Assembly (NCBI GenBank): GCA_963730325.1
Contig: CAVSRC010000019.1
Location: 620,001-684,000, forward strand
Source of the DNA: CAVSRC01 sp963730325
Lineage (GTDB): Bacteria; Pseudomonadota; Alphaproteobacteria; Rhizobiales; Kaistiaceae
DNA: 64,000 bases
Direction of reading: 5' to 3'
Shown here: positions 29,854 to 38,099 of the stretch, piece after piece
Numbering within the stretch: position 1 is the first letter of the stretch
Layout: each line of letters starts with the position of its first letter
The notes under the pieces: generated by a model
The model's input: the letters and a program-made list of their open reading frames with translations, nothing else
What the model was told of the DNA's origin: nothing
Databases searched by the model: none
Program-made: the position numbers and the translations under genes

Positions 29854-30510
29854 ATGCCCGAAGTCATCTTTGCCGGCCCTGCCGGGCGCCTTGAAGGCCG
29901 TTTCCAGCCGGCCAAGCGCAAGAATGGCCCGATCGCCATCATCCTGCACCCGCATCCCCAGTTCGGGGGCACGATGAACAACCAGATCACCTACCAGATG
30001 TTCTACATGTTCGCGAAGCGCGGCTTCGCGGTGCTGCGCTTCAATTTCCGCGGGGTAGGCCGCAGCCAGGGCGAGTTCGATCACGGCGCCGGCGAGCTTT
30101 CCGATGCTGCGGCGGCGCTCGACTGGGTGCAGTCGGTGCATACCGACGCGCGCTCGTGCTGGGTCGCCGGCTTCTCCTTCGGCGCGTGGATCGGCATGCA
30201 GCTACTGATGCGCCGGCCGGAGATCGAGGGCTTCATCTCGGTGGCGCCGCAGCCCAACCTCTACGACTTCACCTTCCTCGCCCCCTGCCCGTCCTCCGGC
30301 CTGATCATCCACGGCGACCAGGACAAGGTCGCCCCGCCCAAGGACGTGCAGACGCTCGTCGACAAGCTCAAGACCCAAAAGGGCATCAAGATCGAGCAGA
30401 CCATCGTCAAGGGCGCCAACCACTTCTTCGAGAGCAATCTCGACGAGCTGATCGGCCTCTGCTCGGACTATGTCGACCGGCGCCTGGCGGGCGCCGCGAC
30501 GGGGAGCTGA
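29854..30510 (+). CDS. Alpha/beta hydrolase
   Basis: A 218-residue small alpha/beta hydrolase. It begins MPEVIFAGPAGRLEGRFQP and has the oxyanion-region HPHPQFGGTMNNQ, then the nucleophile elbow AGFSFGAWIGM (G-x-S-x-G, Ser in FSFG), the acid region IIHGDQDKVAP and the histidine in KGANHFFESN. It resembles CocE/YtpA-like or dienelactone-type cytoplasmic hydrolases of unknown substrate. It is a single gene on its strand. A weak TTGAAA/TATGAA pair (19-base spacer) at 29711-29741 may be its promoter. Confidence 0.88.
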   Translation: MPEVIFAGPAGRLEGRFQPAKRKNGPIAIILHPHPQFGGTMNNQITYQMFYMFAKRGFAVLRFNFRGVGRSQGEFDHGAGELSDAAAALDWVQSVHTDARSCWVAGFSFGAWIGMQLLMRRPEIEGFISVAPQPNLYDFTFLAPCPSSGLIIHGDQDKVAPPKDVQTLVDKLKTQKGIKIEQTIVKGANHFFESNLDELIGLCSDYVDRRLAGAATGS

Positions 30511-30520
30511 GGCAAGCCGC

Positions 30521-31256
30521 TCACAGGAACATCCCGCCGCCGTTCACCGCGATCGTCTGGCCGGTCATGAAGCCATTGCCGACGATCATCATGACCGCCT
30601 GCGCGATCTCCTCGGTGGTTCCGATGCGCCCGACGGGAATGCGCGACACGTAGCCTGCCTCGATCAGCGGCTGGGCCATCTCGGTTTCGGTCAGACCGGG
30701 TGCGACGGCATTGACCGTGATCCCCTCTGCTGCGAGCCGGGAGGCATAGCCGCGCGTCAGGCCTTCGAGACCGGCCTTGGAGGCGTTGTAGACGACGCTG
30801 ACCCCGCCGGCACCGCGTGCCGCGATCGACGAGATATTGACGATGCGCCCCCAATGCCGCGCCTTCATGCCGGAGAGGACCGCCTGGGTGCATAGGAAGG
30901 CGGATTTGAGATTGACCGCGATGGTGCGGTCGAAATCCTCTTCGGTCATGGTGTCGATGCCATGATGCTCGCCTATGCCGGCATTGTTGACCAGGATGTC
31001 GATCGGGCCGAGGCGCTCTTCGACGTCGCTGGACCATGCGTTCCACGGCGCTGCCAACCGAGACGTCGGCGGCGAAGGCGGCAGCATTGCCGCCGGTCTT
31101 GCGGATCGCTTCGGCGACGGCCTCGGCTTCCTCGCCGCGCGCGCGATAGTTCACGGCAACCGCCGCGCCGGCCTCGGCCAGCGCCAGGGCGATCGCCTTG
31201 CCGATGCCGCGCGAGCCGCCGGTGACCAGCGCCACGCGGTTCTTCAGATCTGACAT
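30521..31256 (-). pseudogene. Short-chain dehydrogenase (FabG-like), frameshifted
   Basis: The gene starts MSDLKNRVALVTGGSRGIG (Rossmann glycine motif) at 31256. The frame breaks after the VERMVQ region near 31033. It resumes one frame over as DVEERLGPIDILVNNAGIG and runs through VVYNASKAGLEGL (Tyr-x3-Lys) and NAVAPGLTETEMAQ to the end AVNGGGMFL. Joined, the product is about 244 residues, the normal length of 3-oxoacyl-ACP reductase-like SDRs. One extra base explains the break. It is either a recent frameshift mutation or a sequence error; the rest of the protein looks fully conserved, which favours a recent event or an error. Confidence 0.75.
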
Positions 31257-31332
31257 TCCGGGGAATCCTGTGGATGGGGATGGAAGGCGCAATAGATATG
31301 GCCCGCACGCCGCAAGGACAATGCCGGGGCGG

Positions 31333-32199
31333 TCAGACCGCTGCGAGCGCCTCGAGCCAGCGCGCCGGGGTGAGCCCGTAGGCGCGCTTGAACTGGCGCG
31401 TCATGTGGCTCTGGTCGGCGAAGCCGGACGCGGCGGCGGCCTCCGCCAGTCCGACGCCGGCTGCCATCAGCCGCCGAGCCCGCTCCAGACGCCGCATCGT
31501 GCGGAAACGGTGCGGGCTGGTGCCGTAGGCAGCGCGGAACTGGCGCGCCAGCGACCAGCGGTCGAGCCCGGCCACGGCCTCCAGCGCCGCCATCGGCGTT
31601 GCTTCGCCGGCCTCGGCAATGAGCGCGTCGCGCACCCGCGACACCGCCCGGCTGTCCATCGCCGGCCGCCGGGCGGCCTCCCCGGCCAGCGTGCGCAACG
31701 CATCCGCCAGGGTGACGATCAGGTCGTTGGCGGCGCCCTCGTCGAGCGGCCCGTCGACGCTGCCCACCGCACCGGCGAGCCGCCGTGCCGGTGGGCTCGC
31801 CCCGCTCACCACCGGGTCGGCGACGAAGGGCAGCGGCCCGCCGCCGCGTGCCGCGCCGATGAGCGCCGGATCGACATAGAGGATGCGGTAGCCGAAGCCG
31901 TCCGCGCTGCCCGGCGCGCCGTCATGGGTCTCGTCCGGGTGGAGCACATGCAGCGCGCCGGCCAGGCATTGCCGGCCTTCGCCGCGATAGGCGAAGGTCT
32001 GCACGCCCGAGAGCGTCAGGCCGATGGCATAGCTGTCATGGCGATGGGGGGCGAAGGCGCGGTCGCGGAAGAAGGCTTGCGCCCATTCGATCCCCGGCCC
32101 GGCTTGTCCTGCCCGGATGTGCGCGTTTCTCGCGCCGCCGTCCTTGCACGATCGTTCAAGACGGCCCCTGGCGATTTCGGGAGATTGTCCGGTCATCAT
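31333..32199 (-). CDS. AraC-family transcriptional regulator
   Basis: A 288-residue regulator with an N-terminal cupin-like effector domain (HRHDSYAIGLTLSGVQTFAYRG) and a C-terminal pair of helix-turn-helix motifs: AALEAVAGLDRWSLARQFRAA, then LAEAAAASGFADQSHMTRQF followed by YGLTPARW. This arrangement is typical of AraC regulators that control an adjacent exporter. It is divergent from a LysE-family transporter with 29 bases between the starts, so it probably controls that gene from the shared region. Inducer unknown. Confidence 0.9.
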   Translation of the reverse strand: MMTGQSPEIARGRLERSCKDGGARNAHIRAGQAGPGIEWAQAFFRDRAFAPHRHDSYAIGLTLSGVQTFAYRGEGRQCLAGALHVLHPDETHDGAPGSADGFGYRILYVDPALIGAARGGGPLPFVADPVVSGASPPARRLAGAVGSVDGPLDEGAANDLIVTLADALRTLAGEAARRPAMDSRAVSRVRDALIAEAGEATPMAALEAVAGLDRWSLARQFRAAYGTSPHRFRTMRRLERARRLMAAGVGLAEAAAASGFADQSHMTRQFKRAYGLTPARWLEALAAV

Positions 32200-32228
32200 G
32201 GCAGTCTAGCCGAAGAGGAACTCATGCG

Positions 32229-32834
32229 TTGAGTTGGGGTCCCGTCCTGTCGCTGATCCTCGCCGCCGCAGCGGTGATGGGCAGCCCCGGCCCGGCGACG
32301 ATCAGCATCGCCGCGGTGGGCAGCGCCTTCGGCGTCGCCCGCGCCATCCCCTATATGGTCGGCCTCATCGCCGGCACCACCGGCGTCCTCGTCATCGTGG
32401 CGCTGGGCCTGAGCGCCGCGCTCCTGTCGCTGCCGGCGATCGGCCCGGCGCTCACCATCGCCTCGATCGCCTATGTGGTCTGGCTCGCCTGGAAGATCGC
32501 CACGGCGCCGCCGCTCACCGCCCTCGATCCGGCCAGCGCGCCGCCGCCGTTGTGGGGCGGCGTCGTGCTCGGCATCGCCAATCCCAAGGCTTATGTCGCC
32601 ATCGCCGCCGTCTTCGCGGCCAACCGCATCGCGGTCGATCCCGCCGCCGACGCCATCGCCAAGACCGCCATCCTCGCCGCGATGATCGTCGCCATCCACG
32701 TCGTCTGGCTGTTGGCCGGCGCGGCCTTCGCCCGCCTGCTCACCAACCCGGTCGCTGCGCGCATCACCAACGTCACGCTGGCGGCCACCATGCTCGTCGC
32801 CTCGCTGCTGGCGCTGGTGGCGCACCGCGGCTGA
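32229..32834 (+). CDS. LysE-family amino-acid/metabolite exporter
   Basis: A 201-residue inner-membrane protein with about six helices and the LysE/RhtB signature AAVMGSPGPATISIAAVG (SPGP) after the first helix, then PYMVGLIAGTTGVL and IANPKAYVAIAAVF. The start is a TTG at 32229 behind AGAGGA (32214-32219). An upstream ATG at 32224 runs only two codons into TGA, so either the TTG is used or one base has been lost between ATGCG and TTGAG, which would restore an in-frame ATG start. It is divergent from the AraC gene that probably regulates it. Confidence 0.85.
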   Translation: MSWGPVLSLILAAAAVMGSPGPATISIAAVGSAFGVARAIPYMVGLIAGTTGVLVIVALGLSAALLSLPAIGPALTIASIAYVVWLAWKIATAPPLTALDPASAPPPLWGGVVLGIANPKAYVAIAAVFAANRIAVDPAADAIAKTAILAAMIVAIHVVWLLAGAAFARLLTNPVAARITNVTLAATMLVASLLALVAHRG

Positions 32835-32852
32835 TGATCCGCGGCGGGGCGC

Positions 32853-34073
32853 TCAGACCAGCTTTCTGGCGAGCAGCACCGCGTTGAGCCCGCCGAAGGC
32901 GAAGGAGTTCGACATCGCCACGTCGATGGTCATCTCACGCGCTTCGTTGGGCACGTAGTCGAGATCGCAGGCCGGGTCCGGCTCCAGATAATTCATCGTC
33001 GGCGGGGCGATGTTGTCGCGCACGGCAAGCAGCGTGGCGACGAACTCCAGCGCGCCGGCGGCGCCCAGCGCATGCCCGACCATCGACTTGGTCGAGGAGA
33101 CCGGAACCTCCCTGGCGCGCGCGCCGAAGGTAACCTTCAGGGCCTCGGTCTCGGTCGAATCGTTGGCGGCCGTCCCGGTGCCATGGGCGTTGACATAGTC
33201 CACCTTGGCATGGTCGAGGCCGGCATCGGCTATGGCAGCGTTCATCGCCCGCGCCATGCCGCCGACGTCCGGATTGGTCAGGTCCTTGGCATCGGCGCTC
33301 ATGCCGAAGCCGGCGATCTCGCCGAGGATCTCGGCGCCGCGCGCCCGGGCGTTGTCCAGCGTCTCCAGCACCAGCATGCCGGCGCCTTCGCCGATGACCA
33401 GTCCCTTGCGCCCCGCCGAGAACGGCCGGCAGGTGTCGGTCGCCATGACACGCAGCGCCTCCCAGCCCTTCAGCGTGCCGAGCGTGATGCAGGCTTCGGT
33501 GCCGCCGGTCACGGCCGCGTCGGCGATGCCGGCGCGCACCATCTGATAGGCCAGCCCGATGGCATGGGTGGCCGAGGAGCAGGCGCTGACGACGCCGAAG
33601 GACGGCCCGCGCAGCCCGAGGAACATGGATACCTGGCTCGCCGGCGCGTTGGGCATCAGCTTCGGCACGGTGAGCGGATAGACGCGCGTCGCCTTGTCGG
33701 CGTAGAGGCGCTTGTAGGATTCGTCGAGCGTGGTCGAGCCGCCGATGCCGGTGCCGACGATGGCCGCCGTCCGTTCCGACAGCGCATCGCCGATCTCGAG
33801 CCCGGACTGGGCCAGCGCCTCGCGCGCGGCGATGATGGCGAATTGCGACACGCGGTCGAGCGGCGCCAGCTGGCGCTCCTCGAAATAGGCGGCGGGGTCG
33901 TAGTCCTTGACCTCGGCAACGACCTCGCGAAAGAGCAGCTCCGGCGGCACCAGCGTCGGCTGGGCGATGCCGCTGTGGCCCTCTCGCAGGGCCGTCCAGT
34001 AGGTGGCCGTGTCCTTGCCGACCGGCGAGACGACACCACACCCCGTGACGACGACGCGATGCGGTCCGTTCAC
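32853..34073 (-). CDS. Beta-ketoacyl-ACP synthase (FabF/NodE-like)
   Basis: A 406-residue KAS II-type condensing enzyme. The active-site cysteine is in VVSACSSATHAIG near residue 165, the first histidine in NAHGTGTAANDS, and the lysine/histidine pair in TKSMVGHALGAAG, so the catalytic set is complete. It begins with a GTG at 34073 that overlaps the stop of the ACP gene by four bases (GTGA). Its partners (ACP-like gene, lpxD) suggest it makes or elongates an acyl group for an envelope lipid rather than bulk fatty acid. That role is inferred from the neighbourhood. Confidence 0.88.
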   Translation of the reverse strand: MNGPHRVVVTGCGVVSPVGKDTATYWTALREGHSGIAQPTLVPPELLFREVVAEVKDYDPAAYFEERQLAPLDRVSQFAIIAAREALAQSGLEIGDALSERTAAIVGTGIGGSTTLDESYKRLYADKATRVYPLTVPKLMPNAPASQVSMFLGLRGPSFGVVSACSSATHAIGLAYQMVRAGIADAAVTGGTEACITLGTLKGWEALRVMATDTCRPFSAGRKGLVIGEGAGMLVLETLDNARARGAEILGEIAGFGMSADAKDLTNPDVGGMARAMNAAIADAGLDHAKVDYVNAHGTGTAANDSTETEALKVTFGARAREVPVSSTKSMVGHALGAAGALEFVATLLAVRDNIAPPTMNYLEPDPACDLDYVPNEAREMTIDVAMSNSFAFGGLNAVLLARKLV

Positions 34074-34324
34074 GTTTGCGGCTTCTGATCGACGAGGCCC
34101 TGGATGGCCTTCACGACGTCGCCGACGGTTGCGAAGTCGGTCGCGGCGTTGTTGGCGTTGTACGGGATCTGGATGCCGAACTTCTCCTCCAGGTCGAACA
34201 CCATCTCAAGAGCATCAATCAATTCCAGGCCAAGTTCCTGGAGATTGTCAGTCAAAGCGATCGCCTTGTCGCCAGGAACCTTCTTGGCGATGATCGCGAT
34301 TACGTCGTCAGCCACTTCGGCCAT
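34070..34324 (-). CDS. Acyl-carrier-protein-like protein lacking the phosphopantetheine serine
   Basis: An 84-residue protein with the ACP fold pattern: helix I VADDVIAIIAKKV, helix II starting at ELGLELIDALEMVFDLEEKF, then GIQIPYNANN and a final helix. The position expected to be D-S-L reads E-L-I (residues 34-36), so the serine that carries 4'-phosphopantetheine is replaced by leucine (codon TTG; TCG would restore Ser). The whole protein contains no serine. It may be a structural or regulatory ACP mimic, or a decayed carrier. It overlaps the KAS start and follows lpxD by 45 bases. The ATG at 34324 is favoured over an upstream extension. Confidence 0.85.
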   Translation of the reverse strand: MAEVADDVIAIIAKKVPGDKAIALTDNLQELGLELIDALEMVFDLEEKFGIQIPYNANNAATDFATVGDVVKAIQGLVDQKPQT

Positions 34325-34369
34325 TTTTATCTGCGCCTCCAGCCCCAAAGGCCATCCTCTACAGTCTTG

Positions 34370-35434
34370 CTACCGGCCCTTTGTTTCATTTTCCAGAGCT
34401 TCGATCCGTTTTTTCAGATCGTCCACCCGCGGGTAAAGCTGCCGCAGACGGCCGATATCGGCCAGCCGCGCAACGGCCTTGTCGTGAAACGTCGCCGGTG
34501 TCCCGGTGAAAACTGCCCCGGCCGGCACATGGCTGGCAACCCCGGCCGAAGCGGTGATCGTGGCACCGTCGCCGACCGTCAGGTGCGGAGCCAGCCCGAC
34601 ACCGGAGGCGATCACCACCCGGTCGCCAATGACCACGCTGCCGGCAATACCGCTCATGCCGCAGATCAGGCAGTTCTCGCCAATCACCACGTTGTGGCCG
34701 ATCTGTACCTGATTGTCGATCTTGGTGCCGCGCCCGATCCGGGTCGCGCGCAGCGTCGCCCGGTCGATGGTCGTGCCCGCCCCGATCTCGACATCGTCCG
34801 CGATCGCCACCGTTCCCAGCGAATGGGTGCGCTTCGGCCGGTCGATGCCGTTGCTGCTGCCGTCCGGATTGGACACCGGGATGAAGGAGAAGCCGTCCGA
34901 GCCGATCACCGTGTTGCAGTGGACGATGACCCGGTCGCCGAGGCGCACGCGGTCTTCCAGGCGGACGCCCGGATGCAGAACGCAGTCGCGGCCGACGATA
35001 ACGCCGGCGCCGACGCTCACATGCGGCAGGACGATGGTGCCCGCGCCGATCGTGCTCCCCGGCCCGATCACCGCCGCGGGCGCGATGCTGGCGCCTTCGC
35101 CGATCACGGCATCGGGCGCCACCACGGCGGCCGGATGGACGCCGGAGGCATGCGCCGGGCCGGGATCGAACAGTTCCGTCAGGATGGCGATCGCCACGCG
35201 GTCGTTGCCGCCATAGAGGATGGCGGCCGTGCCCTCGGGCGGCGACACGGTCTCGGGGATGAGCACGGCGCCGGCACGGGTGCCGGCAAGATGGGCCTGC
35301 GCCTCGCCCGACAACGCGACCGCCAGTTCGTCCTTCGCCGCGGCATCGGCGGGGTGGACGACGCGGCCGATATCGAGGCCGCCGTCGCCGGAAAGCTTCG
35401 CCGAAAGTGCGCTGGCGATGTCGCTGAGCTGCAT
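34370..35434 (-). CDS. lpxD: UDP-3-O-acyl-glucosamine N-acyltransferase family (LpxD)
   Basis: A 354-residue left-handed beta-helix acyltransferase. The N-terminal LpxD uridine-binding domain (about residues 1-100) is followed by hexapeptide repeats such as IGEGASIAPAAVIGPGSTIG. The catalytic histidine motif is QIGHNVVIGENC. A C-terminal helical segment (DDLKKRIEALENE) fits LpxD, which is trimeric and transfers a 3-hydroxyacyl chain from ACP to the lipid A precursor. It is not next to lpxA, fabZ or bamA, so it may be a second, specialised copy working with the adjacent ACP-like and KAS genes. Confidence 0.87.
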   Translation of the reverse strand: MQLSDIASALSAKLSGDGGLDIGRVVHPADAAAKDELAVALSGEAQAHLAGTRAGAVLIPETVSPPEGTAAILYGGNDRVAIAILTELFDPGPAHASGVHPAAVVAPDAVIGEGASIAPAAVIGPGSTIGAGTIVLPHVSVGAGVIVGRDCVLHPGVRLEDRVRLGDRVIVHCNTVIGSDGFSFIPVSNPDGSSNGIDRPKRTHSLGTVAIADDVEIGAGTTIDRATLRATRIGRGTKIDNQVQIGHNVVIGENCLICGMSGIAGSVVIGDRVVIASGVGLAPHLTVGDGATITASAGVASHVPAGAVFTGTPATFHDKAVARLADIGRLRQLYPRVDDLKKRIEALENETKGR

Positions 35435-35510
35435 GGACCTTGGGGTCGTGCCGTTTTTCGTGGTTACCTTTGGTTCCTAGCGCACAATCCGGCTTGCGGC
35501 CAGCCGGGCG

Positions 35511-36596
35511 TCAGGGTGCGACAAGCCGCCCGCCGGTGGTCGGCGCCGGCACGCCGGTGGTGCCGGGAAAAGTCAGCGGCAGGCCGCGAAGGCTGCGGGC
35601 GGCGAGATAGGCGAAGGCTTCCGCCTCGATGAAATCCGGCGACCAGCCGAGCTTGTCGGCCCCTTCGACCGGCACGCCGGCCCCGGCGGCGAGCATGGCC
35701 ATCAGCACCGGGTTGTTCGTCCCGCCGCCGGAAACCACGATGCGGTCGGCGCCGCCGGCCATCACGATGCCTTTCAGGATCGTGCCAGAAGTGAAGGCGG
35801 TGAGGGTCGCGGCGCCGTCGGCATCGGAGAGGTTCGCCACCGGCCCGGCCGCGAAGGCGTCGCGGTCGAGCGACTTCGGCAGGGGCTTGTCGAACCATGG
35901 ATTGTCCATCAGGCGGGCGAGTGCTGCGGCATCGACCGTGCCCTCTGCCGCCAGCGCCCCGCCCCGGTCCATGGCGGCGCCGGTGCGCGCAGCCACGAAA
36001 TCGTCGAGAAGCGCATTGCCGGGGCCGGTGTCGCCGGCGACGAGCGCACCGTCGGCGCCGATCCGCGTCACATTGGCGACGCCGCCGATATTGACCACCG
36101 CTATCGTGCCGGCGAGCCCGGCATGGGCGACCAGCGCCCGGTGATAGACAGGCACCAGCGGCGCCCCCTCGCCGCCTGCCGCCACGTCGGCGGCGCGGAG
36201 GTCGAAGACCACGCGGACGCCCAGCCGCCTGGCCAGCGCCGCGCCGTCGCCGATCTGCACGGTCAGGCGTTGCTCGGGCGCGTGAAACACCGTCTGGCCG
36301 TGGAAGCCGACGAGATCGACGGCAAGGCCGGGATTGGCCCGGCGAAGCGCCTCGACGGCTTCGGCATGGGCGTCGGTGACGAGCTTCTCGGCCTCGGCGA
36401 GCACGCCCGGCCGAGCGCCGCGATCGGCGAGATCGCGCGCCGCGTCGAGCGCCCGGCGCAGCACCGCCCGCTCCGCCTCGTCATAGGCGCGCGCCAGGCG
36501 TGGCCCGAAGCCGTCGATCGTCTCGCCGTCGGTGACGAGCACCGCGGCATCCACCCCGTCCATGGAGGTGCCGCTCATCAGGCCGAGAACGTTCAT
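35511..36596 (-). CDS. anmK: Anhydro-N-acetylmuramic acid kinase
   Basis: A 361-residue sugar kinase of peptidoglycan recycling that converts 1,6-anhydro-MurNAc to MurNAc 6-phosphate. The signature GLMSGTSMDGVDAAV sits at the N-terminus, followed by GFHGQTVFHAP, NIGGVANVTRI and DTGPGNALLDD, and SGGGTNNPVLM near the end. The ATG at 36596 begins the conserved MNVLGLMSG. It is divergent from tyrS with about 100 bases between the starts, a frequent arrangement in alphaproteobacteria. Confidence 0.94.
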   Translation of the reverse strand: MNVLGLMSGTSMDGVDAAVLVTDGETIDGFGPRLARAYDEAERAVLRRALDAARDLADRGARPGVLAEAEKLVTDAHAEAVEALRRANPGLAVDLVGFHGQTVFHAPEQRLTVQIGDGAALARRLGVRVVFDLRAADVAAGGEGAPLVPVYHRALVAHAGLAGTIAVVNIGGVANVTRIGADGALVAGDTGPGNALLDDFVAARTGAAMDRGGALAAEGTVDAAALARLMDNPWFDKPLPKSLDRDAFAAGPVANLSDADGAATLTAFTSGTILKGIVMAGGADRIVVSGGGTNNPVLMAMLAAGAGVPVEGADKLGWSPDFIEAEAFAYLAARSLRGLPLTFPGTTGVPAPTTGGRLVAP

Positions 36597-36700
36597 GCGC
36601 TTGTCCGACTTTCCCCGAATCCCGGGGTGAAATCCCTCACCCATCCTGCTAAACAGCGCCGCGCGCCGCCGCAAGGCGCGCCTGCCACGGATTGCCGAGA

Positions 36701-37951
36701 ATGACCGAGTTCAAGTCCGACTTCCTGCGCGTCATGACCGAGCGCGGTTTCGTCCACCAGTGCTCCGACCCGGAGGGGCTCGACGCGGCGCTGGCCAAGG
36801 GCATGGTCACCGCCTATGTCGGCTACGACTGCACGGCGGCGAGCTATCACGTCGGCAACCTGCTCTCGATCATGATGCTGCGCTGGTTCCAGAAGACCGG
36901 CCACCGGCCGATCACGCTGATGGGCGGCGGCACCACCCGCGTCGGCGACCCGTCGGGAAAGGACGAGTCGCGCAAGCTCCTCACCTATGACCAGATCGAG
37001 GCCAACAAGCAGAGCCTCAAGGAGACCTTCGCCCGCTTCGTCGATTTCGAGACCGGCGCCAACGCCGCCATCATGATCGACAATGCCGAGTGGCTGGCGC
37101 CGCTCAACTACATCGACTTCCTGCGCGACGTCGGCAAGCACTTCTCGGTCAACCGCATGCTGTCGATGGACTCGGTCAAGCTCCGCCTCGACCGCGAGCA
37201 CGAACTGTCCTTCCTCGAATTCAACTACATGGTGCTCCAGGCCTACGACTTCACCGAGCTCAACCGGCGCTACGACTGCACGCTGCAGATCGGCGGCTCC
37301 GACCAGTGGGGCAATATCGTCAACGGCATCGACCTCGGCCGGCGCATGGGCCTCGCCCAGCTCTACGCGCTTACCTGCCCGCTGCTCACCACCTCGTCCG
37401 GGGCCAAGATGGGCAAGACCGCGCAAGGCGCCGTCTGGCTCAATGCCGATCTCCTGTCGCCCTACGAGTATTGGCAGTTCTGGCGCAACGTCGAGGACGC
37501 CGACGTGGCGCGCTTCCTCAAGCTCTATACCGAGCTGCCGCTCGATGAGATCGCCCGGCTGGCGGCGCTTGCCGGCGGCGAGATCAACGAGGCCAAGAAG
37601 GTGCTGGCGAGCGAGGCGACCGCCCTCCTCCACGGCCGCGCCGCTGCGACGCAAGCTGCGGAAGCCGCCCGGCGCACCTTCGAGGAAGGCGGGCTCGCCG
37701 AGGCGCTGCCGACCATCGCGGTGCCGGCCCACGAACTCTCCGCCGGCATCGGCGTGCTGGCGCTGTTCGTGCGCGCCGGGCTGGTGTCGTCGAACGGCGA
37801 GGCGCGCCGTCAGATCCGCGGCGGGGGGCTCCGCCTCAACGATGTGGCGATCGCCAACGAGACGGCCGTGGTCGGCGACGGCGACCTCATCGGCGGCGTC
37901 GTCAAGCTGTCGCTCGGGCGCAAGAAGCACGTCCTGGTCAGGCCGGAATAG
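36701..37951 (+). CDS. tyrS: Tyrosyl-tRNA synthetase
   Basis: A 416-residue class I aminoacyl-tRNA synthetase. The HIGH-like motif is YHVGNLL, the tyrosine-binding residues lie in AYVGYDCTA and QIGGSDQWGNI, and the KMSKS-like loop is SGAKMGKTAQGAVW. A C-terminal S4 RNA-binding domain (about residues 345-416) contains EARRQIRGGGLRLNDVAI. The ATG at 36701 is preferred over a TTG three codons earlier. Confidence 0.95.
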   Translation: MTEFKSDFLRVMTERGFVHQCSDPEGLDAALAKGMVTAYVGYDCTAASYHVGNLLSIMMLRWFQKTGHRPITLMGGGTTRVGDPSGKDESRKLLTYDQIEANKQSLKETFARFVDFETGANAAIMIDNAEWLAPLNYIDFLRDVGKHFSVNRMLSMDSVKLRLDREHELSFLEFNYMVLQAYDFTELNRRYDCTLQIGGSDQWGNIVNGIDLGRRMGLAQLYALTCPLLTTSSGAKMGKTAQGAVWLNADLLSPYEYWQFWRNVEDADVARFLKLYTELPLDEIARLAALAGGEINEAKKVLASEATALLHGRAAATQAAEAARRTFEEGGLAEALPTIAVPAHELSAGIGVLALFVRAGLVSSNGEARRQIRGGGLRLNDVAIANETAVVGDGDLIGGVVKLSLGRKKHVLVRPE

Positions 37952-37980
37952 CCAATACCTAACCCGCGAAACGCTCCGTT

Positions 37981-38090
37981 CCCCGGACGCGCTGCAGCGT
38001 GAGAACGGTGCAGCGCAGATCCGGGGCCTGCACGGTTCGTAGATCCCGGTTCTGCGGTGCGTCATTTCATGCCGCACCGCGCCCGGGACG
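37981..38090. repeat. Double-hairpin intergenic palindromic repeat
   Basis: Two hairpins stand side by side between convergent tyrS and the AsmA-like gene. The first pairs CCCCGGA plus GCGCTGCA (37981-37996) with TGCAGCGC and TCCGGGG (38009-38026). The second pairs TCCCGG and GCGGTGC (38044-38060) with GCACCGC and CCGGGA (38074-38088). The look is that of the intergenic palindromic elements common in Hyphomicrobiales genomes. It may also end transcription from both sides. Confidence 0.6.
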
Positions 38091-38099
38091 CGGGGACGG

